Positions 31,156-42,361 of a DNA stretch of 64,000 nucleotides are shown piece by piece. The stretch is from the NCBI GenBank assembly GCA_027422505.1, contig JAPQWV010001369.1, positions 29,001 to 93,000 of the forward strand, read 5' to 3'. The stretch's first letter is position 1. Each line of letters starts with the position of its first letter. Made by a program: the position numbers and the translations under genes. This DNA comes from Craterostigma plantagineum. Lineage: Eukaryota; Streptophyta; Magnoliopsida; Lamiales; Linderniaceae. The notes under the pieces were generated by a model, which searched no databases, was not told the DNA's origin, and saw only the letters and a program-made list of their open reading frames with translations.

Positions 31156-31418
31156 TCTTTTATCCTTACAGTGGTTTTGGATGTATTTGTTGTCGCAGTT
31201 CTCGTACTCGGGAAAGGCGAACGATAACCCTCATTTTTTAAATTTACGATTCTTATCTGGAATCATTATTCCTTGATTGTCAGTTTTCCCCTGTTACTTA
31301 ATTTAATTGTGTTGAACAACTAGACAAAATATTTATATTATCTTACAGTACAAAATATTACCTCCCCTAAGTTCACAAGTTCACAAAATAAGGGCATATT
31401 TATCTTACATATCTGGTT

Positions 31419-32570
31419 CTACTCTACCATAGGTTGTTCTTCATCTTCTTCAGCAGTGAGGGTGAATACCCAAGCAGGTACCCTCGGAGGTTGGTTCTGC
31501 ACACGTTGTTGATTCTGTGCAGGGGTCGGATTAACCGGCGGATTCTCGCGACAAAATCGCGAGATATGGCCCGTCTTCCCACTATTAAAGCACTTGATAT
31601 TAGGATTAGGGCCAAAACAGACGCCGACATGTTGACGTTCACACAGTTGGCAAGTCGGCATCGGTGGTTTGGCCAGAGCATTGTTAGGTCTCGCATTTGG
31701 CCTTTGTTCCCATCTGGGTTCATTTGGCCTCCCTCGGTTTGGCTGATTAGGAGCATGAACGACCAATTGTTTCTTTTCGTTTCCTTCGCGATCGTATTGT
31801 CCCTGCTCCATCTTTCTCTTTGCTTCTCGATCTCTTGATAGCCTCGCCTCGGCTTCTTCGGCCACCAAAGCTCGTTCGGCAGCCTTAGCATAGGTCATAT
31901 CTGGAGACCTCGTCACCGTGACATCTCGGTACAGTTCAGACTTCAGGCCAATTAGAAAACGTCCAACTTTAAGGTTGTCTGTCGCTACTATATGGGGAGC
32001 AAAGCGATAAAGTTGCTCAAATTTACGGATGTACTCCGCAACGGACATCCCACCCTGACGTAGATTGATGAATTCCTCCATTTTCGTGTCACGGGCAGAA
32101 ATGCTAAAATACTTTTCCTCGAAGAGCTCCTTAAAGCGCTCCCAGGTGATCGTATTTGGATTCTCCATCGCTGTAATGGTATCCCACCAGTATCCGGCAT
32201 TTCCCCGGAGTTGAAAGGCAGCACATAGAACTTTCTCCTCTTCGGGAGTTCGGCTATATTGGAACGTGGATTCAATAGTCCTAAGCCACTCACCCGCTGC
32301 AATTGGATCTACAGTGTCTTCGAAAATGGGCGGATTGAGTTTACGAAACCTATGCCCGATGGTTTCGGTTCTATCGATCTGGGGCGACGTATGTCGCTCT
32401 GACGAATTCTGGTTACGGATCAAGGCATTAATTTGTTCGGATTGGAGCCGAACAAGATCAGCAAGCTGGGAAATTGTACGGTTCGAGTCATGTTCATCGG
32501 GACTGGATTCCCGTTCCTCGTGGTGTTGTCGGCTTGATTCGCCATTAAGCTCACTCCTAGTTCTTACCAT
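31419..32570 (-). CDS. gag: Ty3/gypsy Gag of the TR-GAG element (383 codons, intact)
   Basis: Same protein as at 193-1341 with a few differences: an extra Glu near residue 238 (AEEAEARL), CERQH instead of CGRQH in the first zinc-like motif, and RFRK instead of WFRK near residue 74. Core about 90-215, basic linker 245-300, first Cys/His motif about 307-318, knuckle about 327-340 with Ser at the second Cys position. It starts at MVRTRSE, 140 bp from the primer site, and ends at AEEDEEQPMVE, the protease boundary of element B. Full-length and undamaged, so it could still be translated; partner enzymes must come from another element. Confidence 0.93.
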   Translation of the reverse strand: MVRTRSELNGESSRQHHEERESSPDEHDSNRTISQLADLVRLQSEQINALIRNQNSSERHTSPQIDRTETIGHRFRKLNPPIFEDTVDPIAAGEWLRTIESTFQYSRTPEEEKVLCAAFQLRGNAGYWWDTITAMENPNTITWERFKELFEEKYFSISARDTKMEEFINLRQGGMSVAEYIRKFEQLYRFAPHIVATDNLKVGRFLIGLKSELYRDVTVTRSPDMTYAKAAERALVAEEAEARLSRDREAKRKMEQGQYDREGNEKKQLVVHAPNQPNRGRPNEPRWEQRPNARPNNALAKPPMPTCQLCERQHVGVCFGPNPNIKCFNSGKTGHISRFCRENPPVNPTPAQNQQRVQNQPPRVPAWVFTLTAEEDEEQPMVE

Positions 32571-32656
32571 TTTATCCTATTAACTATAACAAAACATCAC
32601 ATCAGCACATAAGAATCATCACAGAGACATAAACACTTACAGACGAGGCTGGGCTT

Positions 32657-32917
32657 CCATGCTTTTGAGCGGCCGTACATGAACAGTCTACAGAATCTAT
32701 ATCCTAAGCTCTGATACCACCTGTAGCGACCCCACTCTCTAATCGCTAATTAGCGATAAATCGCGTCGGGTTTAGCAGCGAAAGCCGCAGAGAACCCATC
32801 TTACGAAAACATTTGTTTACACAAAAAGTTAATACGAATGGGCCGAAGGCCCAATACACCCTATCACTCGCCCACAGGTTGTCATCCATGTACAGCCCCG
32901 CTCTCAAAAGCCCATGG
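32657..32917 (-). promoter_or_regulatory. Inverted repeat bracketing the TR-GAG primer site, copy 2
   Basis: Leader arm 32657-32693 and LTR arm 32875-32917; identical in design to 1428-1688. The primer site and LTR end lie in the loop. Confidence 0.6.
32709..32719 (-). promoter_or_regulatory. Primer-binding site of TR-GAG
   Basis: The minus strand reads TGGTATCAGAG(C), complementary to initiator tRNA-Met, 2 bp from the LTR at 32722. Confidence 0.92.
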
Positions 32918-34996
32918 AAGCTCCGATAGCCAGCCTCGATCGTCGATTACCTACAACACGCAAACACTGAGCTATTGCCCACTAGGTGAAATAATGCATG
33001 CACGTGTGACTCGCTCACGTTCTCTCACCCCCAATTCTCACTAATGCAATGCCACTCACTATCGCTCATCACAACCGGATACACTCACCACCTCACAACG
33101 GGCCCTGGGTTCCATACTGTGCACCATCATGCGAAATCACTACCACGGTCACGAACACTACCACAACACGATCACAACACTACGGCAGTGGCCTACACCG
33201 AGCAGCCTCCCTGAGCCATATCAGGTCACACTCTCAGGTCACCTCCTCTGCCTTGCGGTGCCTACGCTGGTAGCCTACACCAGGTCCCGTAAGGGTACCC
33301 AGGTCGCACCCTCCAGGTCGCCTCCTCCCGCATGCGACAGCGTGGCCTACACTACCTAGTCTACTTGGGGATGTCCCAAGTCGTTCCTTTCTAGGTCGCC
33401 CGCAGTCTGTCGCATAATGTCCAACGGGCCAATGGCTCACCGTCACAGGCGCTGGCGCACAGCAGATGCCCACACTCACGTGACTCCTCTACGGGTCGAC
33501 AGCCAATATCGGCTACTCACTCACTAGGTACAATACAGTACCACCGTTCCCCCACGGTACACTCCGTGAAATGACGTGTATATGCATATGCCGGTACTTA
33601 ACATGATAATATATAATAGCATGATGCCAGACGGAACGTACGTAAACACGTAAATCACATTATCACACGGTAGCACATAAGAGCACATATATCATGTAAA
33701 TCATTTAGTGCATCATATTCACATTATATCATGTAAATCATTTAGTGCATCATATTCACATTATTCACATTACTCTCACGTTCTAATACTTAATTCAAAT
33801 CTCAAGATTCTTTAGTGTGGAAAACTTCCGAGGTTCACAAATATTTGAATATTCAAAACTCATTTGTAGTACTCACACCTAATTCTAACATACCGAAACT
33901 TTAAATCTAATAAACCTTATCATGCCGAAGGTATTCCTAAAGAGTTCAATATCCTAAAGCGAAAACCCTTGTTTCATCGAAAGCTTCATGGTCTTAATTA
34001 CTATGCAAAAACCTCTAAATAGTCCAAAGTATCAGGTGCCAAACGAAAACTTCTTGCCTTTGCAAGAATTACACACCTTTATTTGTTTCAAATATCTAGA
34101 AATGCAAGTGCCGAAAGTATTTAAAAACCCTAACAGTATTAAATCCTCAAGAAAGGGGTACATTTATTGAGACTCATATTTCATAAATAATCATGAGTAT
34201 AAACAGAGCTCAAACATCAAGGTTTTTTTTCAACATAATCTTGAAACCCTCCATGATTAGTATAAGATCATGTACCCTATTTGATACCAAATAAATCGTA
34301 TATATTAGATAAACATATAATCCTATCAGAACCACGTAACACATAATTATATGGAGTCTTACCAAGTGTTCGAATCTGTTTAAGTCGGCGAAATCTATTT
34401 GGTCTTACTGAGGTTATTGTTTGCTTTCGTTCAGCATCCTTCCACTCAAGTTCATAAGGCTTTTTATCCTCTCTAAAGTGCTTAGCGTAGATATACATAT
34501 ATAATATATACACGTATTTACCTTGTATGTTACGCTAGGAATTAAGAAAATTTTCTACTTAGTCATACTCAAAATAATTTAGAGACCTCCACGTGTTACT
34601 CTATGTTCTTTTAGGGTCAATACTTCGTTACCTTTCCTTAAATCACATTATTAGATATATTGGATAAGTACTATACTTTCAAGGGCACAATTCGATGGGA
34701 CAAGGTGGTGATAAATGACCTACGTAGATTTCCTATGGGCTAAGCAACATATTTTCTTATGTTTCTAACATATTTCTTAAGAATTGTTTGGGCCACGCTT
34801 TTATTCAAGCCCTAACTTTTATTATTCCCTTGACTCCATAATTAAATATGGCCCATTCAAATTCTTTTTCGTGAATAATTTTAGTAGTATCCGTCGTTCA
34901 TAAATATTTCTTAGGAATTTTATTCCTAATATTTTCTTCGTTAATTATCTTGAAATTTCCTATCGTAATTCCGCTTTAAAATCTGCGGGTATTACA
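32722..34996 (-). repeat. 5' LTR of TR-GAG, copy 2 (2275 bp, internally deleted)
   Basis: It matches 1493-3767 almost base for base. It lacks 29216-29867 of the partner LTR and has a direct doublet of about 37 bp at 33689-33762 (ATATCATGTAAATCATTTAG...). Because U3 of both LTRs is copied from one template during reverse transcription, the deletion must postdate insertion. Confidence 0.9.
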
Positions 34997-35001
34997 GTTC
35001 T
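34997..35001. repeat. Target-site duplication GTTCT, right
   Basis: Directly follows the LTR end ATTACA; pairs with 28206-28210. Confidence 0.92.
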
Positions 35002-35170
35002 ACATCTGTGGAAGCACAAATTAATCATTCCAAAAATTCGCTCTACATACACCCTATTGTTAAGACAGAGGAATTGAGAGTTTCATTAGAAAAGGAACGA
35101 GAGAATTTCGAAGCAGAAAAGAAAATGTTCTTAAGCGAGATGGAATTGATCCGTTTCTCACGCATCTCCT
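35002..35170 (+). pseudogene. SIRE-like gag remnant, copy 2
   Basis: Duplicate of 3773-3960 with one extra base (GTTAAGACAGAGG) that opens TEELRVSLEKERENFEAEKK slightly further. It continues the gag remnant interrupted at 28205 by the TR-GAG insertion. Confidence 0.5.
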
Positions 35171-35600
35171 TCACAAGGTAAAATCACTATGAAAAGTGTG
35201 AAGATCAAGTAAAGCACCTATCACGTGAGGTTCAACATGCCTAATTTTCGACAAGGAATTAAAACGTTTTTCATCCAATGCCTTGGTGAAAATGCCAGCT
35301 AGTTGACACTCCATGTTTACGAAATACTTATCAATCGTGCCTTTTTCTATGTGATCTTTGATAAAGCGATATCGAATGTCTATGTGTTTTTTGTGTGAGT
35401 GGTGAACAGGATTACACGTTATAGCAATGGTACTCTTGACTATCACTATAAATGGGTGTATTATCTAAATTGTACCCATAATAGCGAGCTGAGTCCTCAT
35501 TCATAGCATTTGCAAGCAACAGCTGGCGGCCGCGATGTATTCTGCCTCAGCCGTCGATGTTGAGACGCAGTTCTGCTTTTTGGATGACCAGCAGACCAGC
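35171..35600 (-). pseudogene. SIRE-like copia RNase H C-terminus, copy 2
   Basis: Better preserved than at 3990-4365: the frame 35171-35446 is open through STIAITCNPVHHSHKKHIDI, RYRFIKDHIEKGTIDKYFV and LAGIFTKALDEKRFNSLSKI. Stops remain before KKQNSVSTSTAEAEYIAA. Copy 1 lost a T in the run at 4111, which broke this frame. Confidence 0.78.
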
Positions 35601-35614
35601 TTTTCCCCTAAGAC

Positions 35615-36293
35615 CAGTCAGGCAAGCAAGGCCATGGACTGGGCGGCCAGCTGAGTGCCCCAGGCCAGTCACTGCACAGCCTTGCCCTGCCAGCCCACAG
35701 AAAGCACAAAGCAGCCCAGCCAGCCCCAGCCAGCCACCACTTGGAAGATCCTTGAAGCACTCTTGTACTTCTATAAATAGCTCTTCCTTGGCTCATTTTG
35801 GAGCATGGGTTGAAGGGGAGAAAAATGGGGATGGGATGAGAGTCCATGCGTCCTAGCATGGGTCGAAAGGTAGAACATAGGCCATAGTATGGTCTAGTAG
35901 TTCGTTGGGCTGAGAATGCTTGCGTCCATAGGTGCTTGTGTGTGCGTGTAGCCGAGTCTTTGTAGGAGTCACGATAGTGTCTTTAGACGCTTAGCTTGTA
36001 CTCCCCCTTTCTTTGGGGCCCCCGATTTATTAATGGAATTGGGTTGGGAGTGCGCTCCCGTAATTCTTTGTGTGAGGTGTTTGATCGAGTTCTTTGATGT
36101 GGGCTCGAAGTTAACAACTACACAAGCCATTAGCTTTAGTCCCGTGAGTTGAGTAAAAGAGGCCACTTCCACAATTCACACGATCATTCCGCATAAGGCT
36201 TAGCGGCGTGGTTCGGCCATACCACGTCGTCGCCGTGTTGCGTCAAGGGTCCCTAGAAGCGAAAAAAATTCTAAGGGATTTGGGGGCATGACA
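35615..36293 (-). repeat. Solo-LTR-like insert, copy 2
   Basis: Duplicate of about 4385-5053, with an 8-bp AGCCAGCC extension near 35728. Minus-strand start TGTCATGCCCCC at 36293. Confidence 0.5.
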
Positions 36294-36836
36294 TAAGTGC
36301 AACCTGCATAACCAGCATCAGTGTAGCCTTTTAGTTTAAAGTTCGTAGTTTTCGGATACCACAATCTTAAGGTAGAGGTGCCCTTGAGGTAGCGCAGGAT
36401 CCGCTTGATTGCTAGCATGTGAGATTCTTTGGGATCGGCTTCGAAAAGGGCACACAAGCACGTGGAAAACATGATGTCCGGCCGACTTGAGGTCGGATAC
36501 AGAAGAGAACCAATGATGTTGCGATAGAGAGTGATGTCGGCCGCTTTTCCAAAGGGATCTGCATCCAATTTTCAGCTTGTTGCCATGGGAGTGCTAAGAG
36601 GCTTGCTCTGATCTTGATGGATTTTCTTCAAGATGTCCTTGATGTACTTGTCTGACTTATGAAAATTCCATCCTCGAGCTGCCTCACTTGAACTCCAAAA
36701 AAGAACTACATTTCTCGCATATGGCTCATTTCTAACTTGGTCTGCCTGAGATCTCCGAGTTTCTGGCATAGCCGATGATTAGTAGATCCGAAGATGTTGT
36801 CGTCGACGTATACTTGGACGACCATCAGATCTGATG
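36294..36836 (-). pseudogene. SIRE-like copia RT end and RNase H start, copy 2
   Basis: Duplicate of 5054-5595. Same blocks: VQVYVDDNIFGST, KYIKDILKKIHQDQSKPLSTPMATS, LYRNIIGSLLYPTSSRPDI, ILRYLKGTSTL. LCQKL here replaces LFQKL. Confidence 0.85.
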
Positions 36837-36839
36837 TGA

Positions 36840-39529
36840 ATGAGCTCAATCGTAAGCAAGTGCAGCCCATACGGGGTGCCTTTATGTTAGCTGTAGGAGC
36901 ATGGAATGTGTGTGGTCTTAATAAGCAAGACCACAGGAGCGAGGCATTTGATATCGAGGGAGCGGTTGCGTATGATCGGGTGCTAGAAACAAGGGTGTCG
37001 GTGACTAATGCGGGATTTATTTCAAGCGGCATCAGATCTCAGTGGCGATGATTCTTTGATTATGATGATGGGCCAGCATCGCGCATATGGGTGGGATGGG
37101 ATCCATCTGTTCTGACCGTTGAGGTCCTTGGGTTTTCAACCCATGCAGTACATTGTCGAGTGGAGTCTGCGATGACAAGGGAGACGGTTTTCGTGTCTGT
37201 TGCTTATGGGAAATCCAGGCGGGAGGAAAGACTTCCCTTATGGGATGAGTTGATTACTGTGTGGCTCGTGTGGCGGATGCATGGATAGTCATGGGGGACT
37301 TCAATGCTATATTGCACACGGCTGAGGGATGTGGGGGCTCATCTTTGAGGCATGATATGGACGATATTTAGGCATGCTTAGTGAGTGCTGATTTGTTGAT
37401 GATACATATGATGGGTCAGGTGTCCACGTGGTACAACCAGCAGCGCGCTGATGTGGGACTCCGGCGTCGTTTAGATCATATACTGGCTAATTCTCAGTGG
37501 TTGCTAGGTTTACAGATTCTTTCTGTCTTTGCGGCCTTCCCGCAACTTCCGACCACTCGCTTGTACTATTGGGGGCCACTACGACGCGTCAGCATAAGGT
37601 GACTTTCGTTTCGATAACTTCTTGACAAAGGACCCAGCTTTCTTGGACATGGTCCAGAATGTCTGGAATGCTCTGCTTCATGGTCATCCAATGTTTGCGT
37701 TGATAAAGCGGCTGAAGATGTTGAAGCCGTTATTTCAAAGATTGCACCGGGCGAAGGGGGACTTGACGATGAATGTTACTGAGGCAAAGCATTTTCTGAC
37801 ATCGCACAAGATTTCGCTTCATGATTTCCCGATGAGGAACCTTTCTACGAGCTTGAACGTTTGTGCTGGGCCTTATATGCTAAAGCGGTGGTAGTGGAGC
37901 AGTCGACATTATCGCAGGGAGCCGAGCTTGTGTAGCTGAAGGACGGAGACCAGTGCTCATCTTATTTCTTTCGTAGGCTCGCCACGCAGCGAGCTACTAA
38001 CTGAATTTGGTCCCTTGAGACTGCTAATGCTGAGCTTCTTGAAGGCCCGGATCGGGTTGAGGGCGAGCTGATTGGGTTCTACCAGTGCTTGTTGGGCCAT
38101 TCTGCGCATTCATCGTGATTACTACTACTGATGTGCATGGAGCTGTGATGCGTACGCTTTCCCAGCGGACGCTACCTCTATGATCTGCACGGTGACTGCC
38201 ACGGAAGTTCGTGAGCCACTTTTCTCTATAGGGGATGAGAAAGCACCTGGGCCTGATGGGTATACAATCGCTTTCTTCAGAGCGGCGTCGGGGGATTTTT
38301 GGAAATAAGGTGCTGAGGTCGTCCAAGACTTCTTCGTTACTGCAGGCTACTGAAGGGACTCAACAGCACTCTCATCACGTTGATCCCTAAGAGAAGTACA
38401 CCTTGGCGTGCAACGGACTTCAGACCCATCTCCTGTTTCAACATGCTATTTAAGGTGATCTCCAAGATCTTGGCTAATCGGCTAAAAGTGCACCTTGCTA
38501 ACTTGGTGCGTGGCTCTCAGACGATGTTTATCCCTGGAATGTATTGATGTCGCAAGAGCTATGCCTTGGCTATAGGTCTAAAGGCAGGCCGCCGTGGGCG
38601 ATGTTCAAGATCGACTTGGCCAAGGCGTACGGCAAGGTAGAGTGAGACTTTTTGCTGTCGATTTTAGACGCTATGGGGTTTCACCCAACATACATTGGCT
38701 GGATTAGGGCATGTCTGACGAAGACTGCCTTTTCATTAAACCTGAATGGCCAAGTGGTGAGGTTCTTTGCGGGGAAAAGAGGTATTCGATTGGGCGATCC
38801 CATCTCCCCGTATCTGTTCACTTTGGTTATGGAGGTCCTGCATAGGCTCCTCACGGTTGGCATCTCCAAGGAACCACGATTCAGATATCATTGGCGATGT
38901 GAGACACTGGAATTGGTCTCGTTAGCATTTGCAGACGATCTCCTTCTCTTCAGTCATGCGGATGTTGTCTCGATTGCAGTATTTAAGAAGGCATTGGCTG
39001 ACTTTGCGAGATTATTAGGGCTACACCCTAACCCGAACAAGAGCGAGATGTACCTGTCGAGGTGCACTGAAGGGTTGACAGAGCAGATTCAGGCACTCAT
39101 GGGCTATCGAGTGGGACAACTGCCGGTTCGCTACTTAGGCGTGCCCCTTGTTAGTACTCGCTTGACAGTTGGGGATTTTGCCACACTTTTACAGAAAGTC
39201 GATTAGCGGTTGGGGTCATGGCTCAATCTCTCGTTGTCAGATCTCTGAAAGCGCGCTTTAGGAAATTCTTCTGGGGGGACAGCAACCAAGGTGGCATGGG
39301 ATGTTCTATGTCTACCTGTCTCAGAAGGGGGATTGGGGCTGCGATCTATAGCTGTCGACAACGAGGCTCTGCTGCTGAAGCACTTGTGGAGCGTACTTAT
39401 CGGGACACCGAGCTCCATATAGGTTGAATGGCTATATGGGACGCGCCTGCAGTCTTGATCGCTATGTGACCTACCGATCTCGACGGGTGACACTCGGAGC
39501 TGGAGTAAGTTGATGCAGTTGAGAGAGAA
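36840..39529 (+). mobile_element. L1-type LINE ORF2 fragment, copy 2
   Basis: Duplicate of 5600-8279. Endonuclease about 36890-37590 (here FVSVAYGKSRREERLPLWDEL stays in frame), RT about 38130-39206 with an open stretch 38652-39206 running from FHPTYIGWIRACL through RLGDPISPYLF, FADDLLLF and VRYLGVPLVS. It still has stops (for example after the endonuclease Trp block and before the RT palm) and lacks ORF1 and a 3' end. Confidence 0.85.
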
Positions 39530-39756
39530 TTCGATTAGAGTGAGAAATCTACTTATGTTTCTCTCTTTAGAATTAGAATTGACGGCACTCTGATAAATTC
39601 AATTACTTTCTCTATTCAATTCGATAGTTACACTTCTATTTATACCAAACGGACTTGGTATAAATATCAATTTACTCAAACTATCGACTAATTAATTAAA
39701 TGTCCCATACAAACATAGTTAATAAATCAAAACCCAATTCGAATGAGTAATGTTCA
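39530..39756 (-). repeat. SIRE-like copia LTR fragment, copy 2, with polypurine tract at 39757-39771
   Basis: Duplicate of 8280-8511; minus-strand start TGAACATTACTC next to CACAAAGGGGGAGAT. Confidence 0.6.
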
Positions 39757-39779
39757 ATCTCCCCCTTTGTGATTGATTG

Positions 39780-41339
39780 CCTTTCTGCTCTCTATCTTTG
39801 TCGGGCGTAAAACGTCCTGCGCAAGCCCAACGCATGCTCATACTTTCTGATGTTGTCCCTAAGCTCGAGTCGCTCCTCAATGGCTTCGAGTAGTTTACTG
39901 ACAAGCGGTTGTTCCCTCAGTCTCTGATCGGGCAGCATGGTTGTCTCGTCAATTTCGTCCAATCTCCTTATGTTCTTTCTAATCAACTTGAGCGTCCCGT
40001 CACAGAATTTGTTGACCTCAGTCTTCATCATCACATGGATCATCTTAGCATTTGGGTTGTAGTATGTATGGCCAAGACTGGATCCATGAAGACATAGTTG
40101 ACGGGATGCTCTTCGATCTTGAAAGCATCGAGCGGCTGTGTCATGTTGACCTTCTTCATGTTGCTTTCAAAAGCCATTTGAAGGTTGTGTGTGGCATAGT
40201 ACTTGACTTGGCACACCATTAACCTGTTGGTTCCCTCGAGCCTTTCCTTCTTGATATAGCCTTGAGGGTCCTTGTACTTTTCCACGTACATTTGGAAAAG
40301 GTGGTAGGCCTCGTTGGCTGAAAGGTATGGTAGACCGCTCTCATTCAGCTCGTCTCGAGTTCTATTCATCCACTCGATTGTGTAGATTGGTATTGGGAAT
40401 CGACCAATAGTATGTGAAACTCATAGCAGCTGAAAAATAGGTGACAGATTCTTGTAGTGGTTCCTCAGCTGGTCTTTGGGAATACCAAGTCTTCGATCTG
40501 GACCGAGGTGGGTCATCATGAATGGTCCATTCGTATTTGCTGATCCCAATGCAAGATGCCTCGGAGTTTGAACTCGTTCAGCTTATTGATTTTGTCTGCT
40601 GACCTCCAAATTAGCTTTCGAACTTCTTCGAGAAACGGAACTTTTATACGTATGTTCTCCCACGAAGAGTCAACTCAAACAGTCCCTGCAGTCAATGTTG
40701 GAGTTGTATCTACTCGGTGTGCGATCAACTCTAAAAGCCGTGGAGGATCTAAATTGTACTCCTCACCTTCTCGAAGTTCGTTGTCTTCGATGAGTACTAG
40801 GTCGACCGAAGCTTGTCCTAGAAAATGGCGAACGTCTACGAGCCTTTGCTTTACTATCATGTCGGGTAGGTGGTGAGTCATCCACTGTCCATCGAAGATG
40901 TACTTATTCAGGACTTCATATGGGTTGACTTCACGTGTCGATGTCCCAGACTCGTCCGGAGCGGTTGATCTTGAAGGTGCTTCTGTTTCTGCTAAGGTTA
41001 AGAGCACGTCTGCTCCTTCTCGTGGAAGCATCGGGCTTGTGATCATCGTTTTGTGAGGTGTGGGAGGAGGTGTTCTTGTGATGGATGTTTGGGTTGTGAT
41101 TTGAGAATGGGTGCGGGGCGTGGTGGTGGTTTGGGTTTGTGAGTGGGTTATGGGTCGACTTGTTTGTGGTGGTGGTGGGTTTGAGGAGGTTCCAACGGCT
41201 CCAGTTGTTTTGCTTGTCTAAGACGATCGTCGTCCTCGTCCTCGGCCACTAGTAGATGTCCTCTGCTACTTCTCCCCCTTTGGGTGATCCTGATCGTCAG
41301 GATCGTCATGTCTTCGTTCGGGACGTTCACTGCGGCAGG
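39780..41339 (-). pseudogene. Accessory copia ORF, C-terminal part, copy 2
   Basis: Duplicate of 8527-10092. The tail is better preserved: 39792-40043 is open from MIHVMMKTEVNKFCDGTL to ALGLRRTFYARQR, ending close to the polypurine tract. The other open stretches are 40040-40369 and 40675-41046. Domain identity is not recognised beyond resemblance to the eudicot copia accessory region. Confidence 0.5.
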
Positions 41340-41862
41340 TAGGGGTGAAAGATGAGCCGAGCCGGCTCCTGAGCTCGACGAGCCGGCTCGGCAAGAGCTC
41401 GATATAAATGAGCTCGAGCTCATTTAAGTTGAGCTCGAGCTCGAGCTCATTTATGTCGAGCTGAAGCTTGAGCCCGGATATAGTGGCTCGAAAGCTCGCG
41501 AACAGGCTCGCGAGCTTTTCTTTATTTTTTAAATTTTTTTGTATTTTATATTAATATATATTTTATTATTAATTTATATTTTTTCTAATTTGTTAATTAG
41601 TTCTATTAAAACCCTCGATTTTTTTATTTTTTATATATGTTTTATTTTTTTAATTTTTTTATATTAATTTATATTATTTTTATTAATTTATTAATGTTTT
41701 TTATTAAAAGTTCGAGCTCGAGCTCGATGAGCTTCGTGAGCTCGAGCTCGAGTTCGAGCTCATCTAGGTGTAATGAGCTCGAGCTCAGCTGTAAGGGCTC
41801 GAGCTCGAGCTCGAGCCAAGAAAATGAGCCGAGCTCGGCTCGTTTACAGGCCTAGCGGCAGG
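41332..41862. mobile_element. hAT-type MITE, copy 2 (515 bp, 41340-41854) with target duplication
   Basis: GCGGCAGG at 41332-41339 and 41855-41862. The left arm is about 10 bp longer than in copy 1 (CTGAGCTCGACGAGCCGG extension near 41368). Confidence 0.85.
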
Positions 41863-42148
41863 TCTGAGTTGGTGGCTCAGGGAGGTCGACCAGAAGCCGG
41901 AAGAGATCTTCTTGTGTGGTCCGATTGCGAAGGGCGCATAAACGGGCTACCAGAATGGTGCGGAGCTCGCTGATGGGTATGGTGTAGGAGTTGATAAATA
42001 TAGGTGATTGGATGGGTGTGTTTGCCAGAGTGGGCTGGCTGGGTGTGAGGTTTAGCTGTGAAGTTTGTTCGGACGGAGCTGCCTCAAAGGCTGGTGCTTT
42101 CCCGGTATCACGTCGGGAAGTCTCTATAGCTGCGTGGACTCTCTCCAT
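41855..42148 (-). pseudogene. Accessory copia ORF, N-terminal part, copy 2
   Basis: Duplicate of 10591-10883, starting MERVHAAIETSRRD and open to the MITE joint (EDLFRLLVDLPEPPTQ). Confidence 0.4.
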
Positions 42149-42169
42149 GAGACGATCTTTGAACTGTGA

Positions 42170-42361
42170 GAGTGCGGATGAGAGAGCAGCTTGTAGAACG
42201 CACTCCTAATGTTCTTAGGAGTCACTTATATATACCACCTCGTGGTATGTTTACACAAGTAGTCCTATGCAATGAGTAATTACAATTTAGCACAAGACTA
42301 CTAATTTGCATAACAAGACACGATAAGTACATTAATTGAATACAATAAAATAGTTCCAACA
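42170..42361 (-). repeat. Copia LTR start fragment with TATA box, copy 2
   Basis: Duplicate of 10905-11096; minus-strand LTR start TGTTGGAACTATTTTATTG near 42361, TATA at about 42225-42233 between the palindromes 42202-42222 and 42233-42247. Confidence 0.55.

Larger units (their letters stand above)
28211..34996 (-). mobile_element. Complete TR-GAG element (6786 bp): two LTRs, primer site, gag, polypurine tract
   Basis: Minus-strand order: 5' LTR 32722-34996, primer site 32709-32719, leader, gag 31419-32570, a 260-bp spacer without genes (31156-31418), residual pol stop 31123-31155, polypurine tract 31089-31105, 3' LTR 28211-31088. Flanked by the 5-bp duplication GTTCT. Nothing between gag and the 3' LTR can encode protease, RT or integrase. 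Such gag-only elements have been described in plants as TR-GAG; they must be mobilised in trans. The two LTRs differ by scattered substitutions plus a 0.65-kb indel, so the insertion is not brand new although gag is intact. Confidence 0.92.

Noticed and set aside
28211..34996. Two independent solo LTRs with an unrelated gag between them
   Set aside because: Primer site, leader, polypurine tract and a shared GTTCT duplication show that it is one element.
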